A DNA stretch of 64,000 bases. It comes from Rapana venosa (taxonomy: Eukaryota; Mollusca; Gastropoda; Neogastropoda; Muricidae). Made by a program: the position numbers and the translations under genes. Position 1 is the stretch's first letter. The number at the start of each line of letters is the position of its first letter. Under the pieces are notes generated by a model. It was given only the letters and a program-made list of their open reading frames with translations, was not told where the DNA came from and searched no databases. Below, piece by piece: positions 29,965 through 41,500 of this stretch. The DNA lies in NCBI GenBank assembly GCA_028751875.1, contig CM054134.1, forward strand, positions 47,625,345 to 47,689,344. Direction: 5' to 3'.

Positions 29965-31790
29965 AGATGGTTGCCTTCTGATCTGAAAAAAATTGCTATG
30001 AGCAAAACAAGATACTTTGGAAATCCCATTTCTAATAGCTGGTGTTTGGTAATTTGCAGTATTTAGACACGTCAAATGACAAATTTTAATGACCTAAAGT
30101 GATATCAGTGCTTTGGTTCGGGTTCCGATCAGAACTGTTTGCATGAAGGGATTTTTCCTCTGGAATTACTGGGCTCGGATTCCATTCCCCTGCAACTTAA
30201 ATTATATTTAAACAAACTTTTTTAGTAAAAAATTTTTTTATATATATATATATAAATCAAGTGCCTGGGTGTAGACATTTATCTTGACATTGTACACATT
30301 AAATATCCATCCACTTTAGGTAAAAGAGCAGGCCAACTATTTGACCATTGACAGGAATGACACAAACATGTAATTTACAACTTTCAGAGGTATGGGTTCC
30401 CTCAGGTCTGACTTGCCCAAGATACACTGCAATAAAGTTTCAGTGTGTTGCTACACTGACCCCTTATGGAGTACAGAAGAGTCAAGCCAAGTGAAATCCA
30501 ACACATAGATACGTGATTGGTGGGGCTATAAACAACAAGATCAGATGGGGTTGGATACAAATATATGCATGCACATAATAAATATTCAAGCACAACATCC
30601 ATATTCAGTCCATGACATACAGGCATAAAAAGGATGTTTGAGGCATCCAATGTCATTTCATTTATCATGGCTTTATTGGCAATGGTTCAAGCAATCACTG
30701 TGTATAAAAGCCACTTGTCAATGCATTCTCTTACAGTTAACATCCAACTTGTTACATTTGATCATGTCAATGAACTCTTTCAATGCCAGTGGCTCAGAGC
30801 AACGTAGGCAAAACACAGAACAGTCATACAGAGAGATACTGCCATAGCCTGAAATTACAGCTGTGAAAAACTCACTATTAACAACCGACTGTCACCAATA
30901 AAATCACTGTGCTCCAGCTGGAAAAGTCTTGTTTACTGAAAGAAGTCTTCTTTACAGTGTATGTGTGCTGCTACATGCAATCAAAACGGCACATCTTCAG
31001 GTGACACTTAACCTCTGTGCAGTCTTGTGTGATAGCTCCCTTCTGCTTCCTCAAGATCTGAATCTAACTGAGTTAACAAAGATGCTGAAAGATATCAGCA
31101 GACTGAATCAAAGCACACCACTTTTGACTGACAAATGCTGAGAGAACTACAACAAAAGGTCACCAAAATATACTTTGTATGACAGAAGAACAAGTGAAGT
31201 ACACAACTCTAGTGTGCTGTGTGCCAAAGTTTGGACAGAGTCAATCTTGCATACCAACAGCAAGCAACATGTCAACAGCAACATTTAACCATGTAAACCA
31301 TGCATACATTCATTATTGTCTAAAATCTCCAACAGAATGAATATAACATGATAAAACTTTCAGAAGCTCTACTTTTACATATTACAAGCGATCATACCAA
31401 TTATTCAGAGCTACAACCATACATCTCCTAAAAAGCTTTCTCCAAACAGTATGCTTTCTTTTTCCCTTTCTAAAGTTTCCGCCACAACCAAATATGCCTG
31501 GCTATTCCTTGAGGCAAGAACCGAGTCACTGTAAGACTGAGGTTCAGGCTTCAAGCCACAATCCACATGGACCGGAAGTTTGAATGTGGCATGAAGTAAT
31601 AGGTTCCTGCAGTCAGTGACACTAAGTAGGGCTGGCATTCCCCCTGAGGCGCTACAGTCACAAGGAGGTGACAGGGACAAAAGTGTTTGTTGCTAACTGG
31701 TCAGACTGGTACTCCCAGATAAGAAGTGTGTAAGGCTGCAGTACAGGGATCTTACTTAAAACCTTCCTTCTTTTTCACCAGGAAACACTG
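29965..31790. other. Intergenic region, nothing recognised
   Basis: Mostly unique-looking sequence between UBFD1 and MRE11 with an (AT)n tract at 30240-30254. Small reading frames have no recognisable similarity and normal random length. Confidence 0.5.
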
Positions 31791-31834
31791 TCTGCCAGAA
31801 AGGGGCATTCCCTGTTGGGGTAAGGTTGTGGCAT

Positions 31835-32255
31835 AGAAGGAAGGTGGCAGGATGGGTAAGGCGTTTGCCTGCCAACAAGTAAACCGTGAGGTTCTGGGTT
31901 CGATTCCCAGCCTCGCCCTTTCTTTCCAGTTTGACAAAAAAATTGAACTGAATGTCAAAGTCCTTCAGATGAGACTATAAACCAAGCCCCGTGTGCGAAC
32001 GCATGCAGAACATCTTGCGCACACGTTAAATCCTGTTCCGCTTTTCGAAAGAGTAGGCCATTGTGTGCCGGTGGGAAGAGATGACAAAATTTACAAAACT
32101 GCATACACATGGGGACTGGATGTAAAAAAAGCACATGAGTGCTTATTCTATTTTCCTCAATATATTTTTTGTTAAAGTCATATGAGCGCTTTGATTTGTT
32201 GCTTTACAAGATTCAGCGCTATATAAATTCCATACATTATTATTATTATTATAAT
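31835..32255 (+). repeat. SINE-B: different tRNA head, SINE-A body, LINE-type tail
   Basis: Head GGCAGGATGGGTAAGGCGTT (A-box) and GGTTCTGGGTTCGATTCCCA (B-box) is not the SINE-A head. After a linker (TTTGACAAAAAAATTGAACT) the SINE-A body begins (CAGATGAGACTATAAACCAA ... GTGTGCCGGTGGGAAGAGAT). It ends with CAGCGCTATATAAATTCCAT and (ATT)n, the tail of the Rex1-type LINE. A second head-plus-body example lies at 58440-58690, so this is a family, not a chance fusion. Confidence 0.85.
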
Positions 32256-33830
32256 AAAACTTATTATCAAAAGAGAGAACTGGTTCTCAGTGCAACAACC
32301 ACATTATATGGATCATATCTCACTAAATGTATATCAATATAGCTGATAATAATGTGTTATGAAATAAAGTACCGAAAAAAGAAGAAAAACTGAAAATTTG
32401 GAGAGATATGGCTGTACCTCTGAATAATAGACGATAATGAATGAATGTAAACGCACTATTCACTGACAAAATGACACAAGTAACATATTGATACAAAAAG
32501 ACTGTTCACTACACTAATGACATGTGGATATGAATATGAAACTTCACAAATCTTGCACTTTCCTCACCTTTATGAAACCGATTTTTAAAATCCAAACATC
32601 ACAAGTAAGTAAGTAAGTGTGTGTGTATGTTTTGTGCGTGTGTGCATGCGTGTGTTGTGTTGTGTGTGTGTGTGTATGTGCATGCGTGCATGCATGCGTG
32701 TGTGTGCATGTGAGTGCAAGAACATGATCCTGTATGGCCACAAAACCCTTACTATCGTGGTTCATTTCTTCACCAAAGGGAATGCTTAAAGCAAAATAAA
32801 TCCATGTGGATAAAATGTTGTGAACACTTCTTTCTATTTTTGTTTTTACAGTCAGAACAGTATCCTCAGATTCCAAAATCTGTCGGGATATTAGTTTCAC
32901 TCCCATCTAGTCAGTGTAAACTATGTCAGCATTTTATGTTTATACACATTAATTGTCCACACCCTTGATGATACATCAAATGTCAAAACATAAAATTGAA
33001 ATTCAAATACCTTACTATCTGAAAACAAAGACATTTATTAGGTTACGAGCAAAGGATAAGTAACAAGCATGTCATCACCATTCTTACGCACTAAACAAAA
33101 TCAATTCATTTCACCCTCAGTACAAACAACGTATACATGTACAAGTTTCACATTTGCATGCATGTGTGCGCACACACACACCAAGGGGTAACAAAATTCT
33201 GAATAATTGTTTATAAGTAGACATGATCAAAATATCAATTGTATAAAAGGAAACATCAACTTTAGTTTCTTTGTATATGTCTACAACCAGATCCATCACA
33301 GTATTGTTCATTAAAACATAATTATCTGCACTCCTGAAAAAAAAATCAGAAAACTAATGCCACTGTAGAGGCAGTGTGTGCTGGAGTGATAATTATCATC
33401 TCCTTTCCTTACCAGTTGTCAAGTCAAGCCAAGGTCAAGTAAAAAACACTTTAATCATCCCATGAAGGGCAATTAAGACATGTATCTGACTTTCAGAATG
33501 TTCAAAGATTCATTTCTAAACCTTTACACTTCTAGACAGACTCCCTTCCATATCAAGATTCAGCCTATCCCAGAAAACTGCAATATCTTGAAGATCATAA
33601 TATGCAAATACAGTGTAACTTCACTCACCTATAATTTGCAGAACAGCTAAATCCTTAGTGAATGTTTTGTCAATGGCCTCAGTTAGCATCATCATTGCTT
33701 TTTGTTGTTGTTAGAACATCATCAGTCCTATTTCACACACAAAATGTAGCCTTGACAAAGTAAAAATCTTCTACTGTCAGTGTTATTCAAAAACTTTAAA
33801 TCACTTGATTTGTTCAGTTCCTCATCCATG
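32256..33830. other. Intergenic region with GT/CA tracts
   Basis: GT-rich tract at 32612-32720 and minor CA repeats near 33170. No gene recognised. Confidence 0.5.
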
Positions 33831-33843
33831 TATTGTTAAATGT

Positions 33844-34132
33844 AAAAAAAGTATGTTCTTTCGAGCCAGAAGGCCCATAGAGCCGGAGCTTATCCCGGTT
33901 TCTGTAGCGTTAAGCGAACTGATGGTTTTTCACCACCCCTGTGACAGGACACTAGTCTGTCGCCAGATACTTCCCCAGCAGAGCTGGTACCCACTTGTAC
34001 ACCTGGGTGGAGTGAGGAAAATAGGAGTTAAGTGTCTTTTCCCAAGGACACAACACTGAGCCGAGCAGGGATCGAACCTGCGACCTCTGGATCACGAGTT
34101 GACCGCCTAAACCACTCGACCACGGTGCCTCC
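33844..34132 (-). repeat. SINE-C copy 2
   Basis: Inverted full-length copy, nearly identical to copies 1, 3 and 4. The target duplication TATTGTTAAATGT is at 33831-33843 and 34133-34145 (13 bp). Confidence 0.93.
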
Positions 34133-34145
34133 TATTGTTAAATGT

Positions 34146-36540
34146 GCACACACAGAAATCACTTCCTCAATGCCAACTGTTGCTTCATTCCTTATACTGC
34201 AGTTAGTTACATACACCTAGCAACAAACACTAACTTTCATCATTCAATTCTGAACTAATCTACACTTACAGTGTAACTTCACACACAGTTATTTGCAGAT
34301 ATTCTATTGTGGCTCAGCACAGAGAACAATTTATTTATTTTTATTTACTAAGTGGAATTGTGTGCTTTAAAAAAAAAAATTCTTCTTACAACCGATTTAA
34401 TATCAAATTTGATGAGCCAACCTGAAATGTGGACAAAAGGATGCTTCAGTTTAATATTCTGCGTATGGCTGCCTTGTGTGGGTTTCTCTGCACCAAAATG
34501 ACTGCCTGTTCCCCTCCACACCCTTCCCTGCACTGGGCCAACAGAAATTGACAATAAAGAAGATCGGGACTCAAGTCAACTGTTGAGATTTATCACTCTT
34601 TTCCATTTTCATCTCCTGCGTCTGTTTCTTTCAAAGGGGTGGGGGGAGGAAAGGATGTTCTTTTTGGTGCTATCTCATCTTTTGTGACATTCTCCATACT
34701 GCACGCTGCCTTTTTTGTGGGGTGTCATTAAAGCCTACACTGATAGGTGAAAGTGTTCTAAGGCAGTATGCCAAGACTGAAAGACATTGGAAAAATGAGA
34801 GACATTTCAAGGCACACACCAGATGCAGTGTGACTTGTTATTTAATTTTTTTTTTTAATTTCTTCCTCTGCATCTGTTTCTATGAAAAGAAGATCTAGTT
34901 TGCCAAGCACTGTCACTCTCAATGACTCTGGCAGCACTAGTACTAGTAGTGTCAAGAGTGAACTTGTGTCATCTATAGACACCAGGAATCAGCCACAACA
35001 ATCAAAGACTAATCCCACAAGTTCCCCGAAGTCGGAATGTGGCTACCTTAATGGAGGGTTAAAAACAGTCGCCCGGAGCTCTAGCTGAGGAATTGAAAAG
35101 AAAAAAAAAAAGACATAAAAAAACCTACAAGTGATACTGATAACAATTATTTAGGGGCTGAAGTAATGTGGCCACTGCAGCTACAGATCATCCGAGCAGA
35201 GTGGAGAACTCTTCAGAACAATGTTTCCAGACAGTGAATAGCTCGCTGCCTCATTCAAATGTGGGGAAACATACTGATACTCAACAAAAACTGGTCTTTT
35301 TTGTTGTTGCTGTTGTTTAACTGCTACAGAAGAACATCAAGGCATCCTCACAGTTTGAATATGTTTTGACTTTTTATGAATCTTTCAATAAGCAGACCCA
35401 CCTGAAGCAGATGGATGTCATGCTCTGCATCTGGGAGGACTCTGTTGTCAACACACGCTATTTGACATCTGTGTCTATTTTCAAAGATTTTTATTTAGAG
35501 AAGTGTCTTGTTTCAGCTAGGAATGGAAGGGCCTAACGTTAACTGGACCAACTATAACACCATGAACTTTCCTCACTCACTCACAGTAACCCTTAGCAAA
35601 CAGCCATATATCTTAGGGAAAAAATCATTTCCCTGTCCTTTTGATTTTCAGAGCAGATGAATGAATATGATCTGTTCTGTCTACACAGTATGTCTAAGAA
35701 AAACAAAGAAAGAGTACATCAGTGAAGAATTTTGATTTTAAACATTGAGGCACGTAGTATATACCAACATTACCAATCAACACTATTCATCAAGTTAGCA
35801 AGTTTGCAAACTCCCTTGTAAGAAATCTGCATTTTATTTAAGTCCAACAGCCTTGCTCTTTCCTCCCAGCCTGACAGAAAAAAATCAAATGAATGTCAAG
35901 TCTTTCGGAGGAGACTTAAAACCAATCAGACCCATGCACTTACAAACTTGAGCACATCTAAAGAGTCCACAACATTTGAAAATCGAAAAGAGCAGGGAGG
36001 GGCCTCCCCAAGAGTGTCCTTGAAAAATTGGTAGGTTTAATTCCCAACTGTACCTCTGAAGTTTGCATGCAGCTAGATTAATGGTGGGGGAAAACTGTCA
36101 CATATGCAAAAGTCAGCCTGAGAGCTCTAGCCAAGGAACAAAAAAAAAAAAAATAAATAAATAAAAACTTCCCTCTTACACATTTTTTTTGTTGTCTGCA
36201 GAGCATGAAATGTGCAGTGATAAAAGAGAATGTTTGAAAGAAACTAGTCAACATGGTACAATGCTATGATAGCACCACACTTAAACCAGTGCAAATTCCA
36301 CCAAAACCATGCTATGACTTCAGCAACTAACTATTGGAACTAAGTGTCTGTATGCTTCAATAGGAATTAGCAAAGCATAAAGAATAAAGCTAAATCTTGT
36401 CTGCTTCAGCAGCAGACATCACCAATGCCTATACAATCAAAAATTTGTTTCTGTATCCTCAGCCAACTTGAATCAACATACTTATAGTAGCCTGCCTCTC
36501 AGAAATTCAAAAACCCTGCAGATATTTCCCCTTCCTCCCA
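34146..36540. other. Intergenic region with SINE fragments, downstream of MRE11
   Basis: It contains SINE-F fragments at about 35015-35110 (GGAATGTGGCTACCTTAATGG) and 36050-36165, and a SINE-B body fragment at 35865-35960 (CCTCCCAGCCTGACAGAAAAA, then a GGAGACTTAAAACC core). I searched by eye for the missing MRE11 C-terminal exons on the minus strand and found none. Confidence 0.5.
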
Positions 36541-36541
36541 C

Positions 36542-36592
<51 letters not shown>
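36541..36592. repeat. Uninterrupted 52-bp poly-C (poly-G on the minus strand)
   Basis: A pure C run, the longest of about ten poly-G/C runs in the window. It lies 46 bp past the candidate MRE11 stop codon. Confidence 0.97.
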
Positions 36593-36593
<1 letters not shown>

Positions 36594-36638
36594 ATCATCA
36601 CCTCACATGTGACCCCTGGCCGGAGCTGATGTAGACAG

Positions 36639-36818
36639 TCATTGGTCAAAGTCAGACCTCATTGTGGAATCTTCTGGGTTTGATTCCCTAGGTGACTGGG
36701 CTTGTTCCATGGCTTCCTGCACCTCCTGGTCTTCACTTTTCTTGTGAAGTTTATCTTTGTAGCAGACAACTTCTGTGTCAATGGACTCCTCATCTGTTTC
36801 GCTGTTTATTAGATGGTT
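36639..36818 (-). CDS. MRE11: MRE11 exon 6 (last recognisable exon, possible early stop)
   Basis: 180 nt from acceptor ATCTGTGTACAG to a TGA at 36639-36641, in phase with exon 5. It encodes [14 protein letters not shown] ... [20 protein letters not shown]; the [13 protein letters not shown] segment matches vertebrate EDDEVREAMTRAR. It then reads [18 protein letters not shown] and stops. A weak donor (ATGAG then GTCTGA) could instead lead to further exons, none of which I can find. Confidence 0.75.
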   Translation of the reverse strand, partial: NHLINSETDEESIDTEVVCYKDKLHKKSEDQEVQEAMEQAQSPRESNPEDSTMRSDFDQ

Positions 36819-38511
36819 CTGTACACAGATGTATACAAGCAGGTTTTGTACATGCCATCATTTTTATTTTTTTATTTTTTTTATTTTTTAAATATGTATT
36901 ACAAATGGCTGTCAGATCAAGTAAGCCTTCATTTAATGCAAATGCTAAGCTTAGGTGGAAAATTGTCAAAAACTACAAAGACATTATCTCATGTGGATTT
37001 TTGTTAGAACACAATGGAATAAAAGAGGCACCAAATAAAACAAACTTAAACTCCTTAGAGGATATAAGGAAAAAGCTTAGAGAAGAGAGGTAAGAAAACA
37101 TGTCACCCATGCTCAAGACAGAAAGATGACACATTTCCATTGTTACAATGCTGCTAACTGTCACTGCTACACATGGCTCTCTTTTCCATGGAAAGGTAGC
37201 CAATAGTAGTTAAAATCTTCAACACAGCCAATCTCTAACTCTATCACCAAGAAAATAACACTGTTTTCTTTTGTCTAATGTTACCTAAAGAAAATGCTGA
37301 TTAAATGTGAACCCAACCTGTATTTCAGAAAGCATGCTGTCGACAGACTTGCTGATGGCTTCTTTCTCGTCCTTGTCCACACGCTTCTTGACAGCCTCGC
37401 TCATGCCTTTCTCTGTCAACACTTGCAGCTGGGCTGTCTGTCACAGTCACAAGCCTTCACAATCATTCGGTTACTTTATTTCTGTCATCCTCAAAGACAG
37501 CACCACTTTACAGCCAACAGATAAACAGAATCATAGACATTCAGTCTCCTAGCTTGTTCTGCTTCATGACACTGGGCCAAGCCAAGGAAAAAAAATCCAC
37601 TTACTCAGGGTTTGTGAGTTGGGTTATGCAGTTGGTCAAGGACCTGTTGATGGGATTTTTTGCAGCCAATGTGAAGTGAATTAGTACATATGAAATGTTC
37701 TGTAACAACATCGTGGGAAGACTGAAAATGAAGATTGTCATTAGTAAGAGGATGCATACATTAATTCTTAACTTCAAACTTTATCAACAATCCACACTGT
37801 GGTTAGGGTATGTTAAGCTGTTTATCTAGAAATTGCTTTTTGTCTCTTTTAAAAAAAAATTTCATTCCTTGGCTAGAGCTCCAAGCTTCACCAATGGTGA
37901 GATTAAGCATAGGCAACCATTTTCACCCACCATTAAGGTAGATATATTCCAACTTCACCCCCGTGGGACTCCCGGGGTATGTTTGCAAAGCGAGCATCGC
38001 AAGAATAGGATCTCTGCCCTCCAACCAGGCATGTCGTAAAAGGCGACTAAGGTGGAACCCTTCCCCCAGGTAGGGGGTTAGACACAGGGCTAACAACCCT
38101 GTTTTGTAAAAAAACGTTTGTTACGGAAACGGCAACACAAGAAATCAACACTTCTGGGTGTGATGGGCTTCCAGAGTCATTGGAAGATACTCGCATGAAT
38201 GACAGTGGTGGAAGCCGAAAGGAAGCCACTGACAGGAAGATGGAAGTCTTAAACGCCAAAAATAAGACCAAAATAGGATTATAGGGCATATCTGCCATCA
38301 GGAACAGGGAAACATCGCCCGAACAGCCCTCCACTGGACACCAGATGGAAAACGCAAACGAGGACGACCCAAGAACACTTGGCGTCGGACTGTCGAAACA
38401 GAGCTGAAGACCTTCCAACATACCTGGGGAACCATTCGGAAGCTGGCCCAGGACAGACAGGAGTGGAGAACATTTGTTGCTGCCCTACGTGCCAATAAGG
38501 CACAAAGGCAT

Positions 38512-38549
<38 letters not shown>

Positions 38550-41500
38550 CCAACTTCAAGGATGTACGTCTTCTCTGAATCTGATGGTTTTTTGTGAAGT
38601 TTTCAACAGTTTGGTCTTTTCTGCATTGATCTTTGCTAAAGGACGCCAGGAGGAGGAGGATCCAGGGCACACAGAAAAAATTATCAAGGCAGTTCACACT
38701 AAAAACCAGGCGTGGGATGGCCTATCAGCTAGAGCATTGAGCTCGCCATCTGACAGTGTGGGTGTGAGCCACCACTAAGATGCCTGTTCAAAAGGATTTT
38801 CTTCCCAGGAGGTTTTTTTTCTTTCCCAGTAGTTATCATAATACCTGCTAAAATCAGTACCGCTCACTCCTCCAAAAGGTCTTTAGATAAGACTATAAAC
38901 AGAGGTAACTCTGCCATTGCCGGTCCCAAGCCCGGATGAGAAAGGAGGAGGGTTGGGCGTGGGGCTAGCAACCCCACCCCATAAAAACAAAGTTTGCTAC
39001 AGAAACGCCAACAACAGACCAAGAGACTACTGCCCTGGGAGAGGAAGGGTCCTCGCCAAGAGGATGTATGACGCCATGTGGTGAAAGCCGTGAGTCTACG
39101 GAAGCCACAAGGCCGACCCCCCTTTTATCGACCAGGACCATCAACTTCGGAACATGGAATGTGAGGACCATGTATCAGACGGGAAAAACAACACAAGTAG
39201 CAGCAGAGATGAAAAGCTACAACCTCACATTGCTTGGCATCAGTGAGACCCATTGGACACAGTCAGGACAAAGGAGACTGCTCACTGGAGAGATGCTGCT
39301 TTATTCTGGCCATGAAGAAGACAACGCTCCACACACAGAAGGTATAGCGCTCATGTTGTCAAGACCTGCGCAGCAAGCCCTGATAGGATGGGAAGCACAC
39401 GGATCAAGAATCATTGCGGCATCCTTCAGGACTAAGAAGAAGAAGATCAGAATGAACATCATCCAGTGTTATGCGCCAACTAATGACGGCGATGAAGAAG
39501 CCAAAGATCAATTCTACGACAGACTGCAGAACGTCATTGCCAAGTACCCAGAAAAAGATATAAACATCCTCATAGGTGATTTCAATGCCAAGATCGGACA
39601 AGACAACACGGGATGCGAGGAAGTGATGGGAAGACACAGATTAGGAGAGATGATGAGAAATGGCGAGAGATTTGCAGACTTCTGTGCTATCAACAATCTG
39701 GTAATCGGTGGCAGCATTTTCCCCCACAGAAGAGTACATAAGGCCACCTGGGTATCACCAAATCATGTGACTGAGAACCAGATCGACCATATCTGCATGG
39801 CCAAGAAATTCAGGAGATCACTACAGGATGTAAGGGTGAAAAGAGGAGCAGACGTTGCATCTGACCACCACCTTTTGGAAGCCAGGCTGAAGCTAAAGCT
39901 GAAGAGGAACTGGATGAAAGTAACAACAAAGAGGCAGAAGTACAACACCAGCCTGCTGAAAGACTCAAAGATAAATGAAGAATTCAAGCTGTCCCTCACC
40001 AACAAGTACCAAGTACTACAAGAACTGCTTGAAGAAGAGACTGACATCGAGAGCCAGTGGAAGAAAGTGAAAGAGAACTGACACAACTTGTCAGGAAGTA
40101 TGTGGCCCCAAGAGACACCAACAGAAGAAATGGATATCGGCAGTCACAATGGGCAAGATTGAAAAGAGAAAGCAGAAGAAAGCAGCAGTAAACAACAGCT
40201 GACAAGACAGCAAAGGCCAAGGCACAAGCAGACTTCACAAAGCCAACAGAGAAGTCAAGAGGAGCGCAAGAACAGACAAAGCGCAAGTACATCGACAGCC
40301 TGGCAGAGGAAGCCGAGGAAGCAGCAGCCAGTAACAACATGAAGCTGCTGTAGACAAACCACTAAGAAACTCTCAGGAAGTACAGCAGGCCTGACGACCA
40401 GTCAAAGACAAGAAAGGAAACACCATCCTGGAACAGAGGGGCAACTGAACAATGGCAGAGCACTTGAGAACTCCTGAACAGACCCGTCCTTCAAACCCCC
40501 GGACATCGACCCTGCTGATAGAGACATAGACATCACTGTGAGCAACCAACCAGGAGAGATCAGGAAAGCCATCAAAATGCTGAGAAATGCAAGGCAGCAA
40601 GACCGGACAAAATCCCAGCAGAAGCACTCAAGGCAGACCTGGAGACCACGTAGAGATGCTGTACCCTCCATTGGGAAGATTTGGGAAGAGGAGAAGTACC
40701 AAATCAGACTGGAAGGAGGGCTACCTCATCAAGCTACCCAAGAAAGGAGACCTCAGTAACTGTGCCAACTATAGAGGGATAATGCTTCTGTCGGTGCCAG
40801 AAAAGTCTTTAACAGGATCCTCCTCGAGAGAATGAAAAATGCAGTCGACCCTCTCCTCCGAGACCAACAGGCCGGCTTCCGCAAACAGATCATGCATAAT
40901 CAGATTGCCACCTTGCGCATCATCGTGAGCAATCTTTAGAGTGGAACTCATCTTATACATCAACTTTGTTGATTATAGAAAGCCTTTGACAGTGTGACCG
41001 CAACACCCTCTGGAAATTGCTTCGCCACCATGGAGTGCCAACCAAACTGGTCAACTTGACAAGAACTCCTATGAAAGAATGACCTCCCGGTGGCCCATGA
41101 AGACAACTCACAAACAGCTTTGAGGTGAAGACCGGAGTCAGACAAGGCTGTCTCCTGTCACCTTTCCTCTTCCTCCTGCGATTGATGGACCATGAAGACT
41201 ATCAACGGCACAGAAGAAAATGGAATCCAGTGGACACTGTGGGACCAGCTGGATGACTCGACTTTGCAGACGATCTGGCCCGCTTTCCCACAGCCGCCAA
41301 CAGATGCAGGACAAGACTACAGAACTAGCACACCTCATTACAAGTTGGTCTCAAGATCCATGAAGGCAAAACCAAGATTCTCAAGATCAACGCAGTGATG
41401 AGGACCCAGTCACACTAAATGGGAAGGAGCTGGAAGAAGTGGAGACATTCACGTACCTGGTAGCAATCATTAACATGCAGGGTGCACAGACGCAGACGTC

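Noticed and set aside
31411..31680. 89-codon minus-strand frame in the intergenic region
   Set aside because: No recognisable similarity, no splice context and a length expected by chance.
31838..31912. Genuine tRNA gene
   Set aside because: A- and B-boxes are present but the sequence continues into a SINE body and the acceptor stem does not close; the same holds for the heads of SINE-A, -C, -D and -E.
34882..35088. Ser/Thr-rich 68-codon reading frame as a missing MRE11 C-terminal exon
   Set aside because: It is on the opposite strand and its end is a SINE-F fragment.
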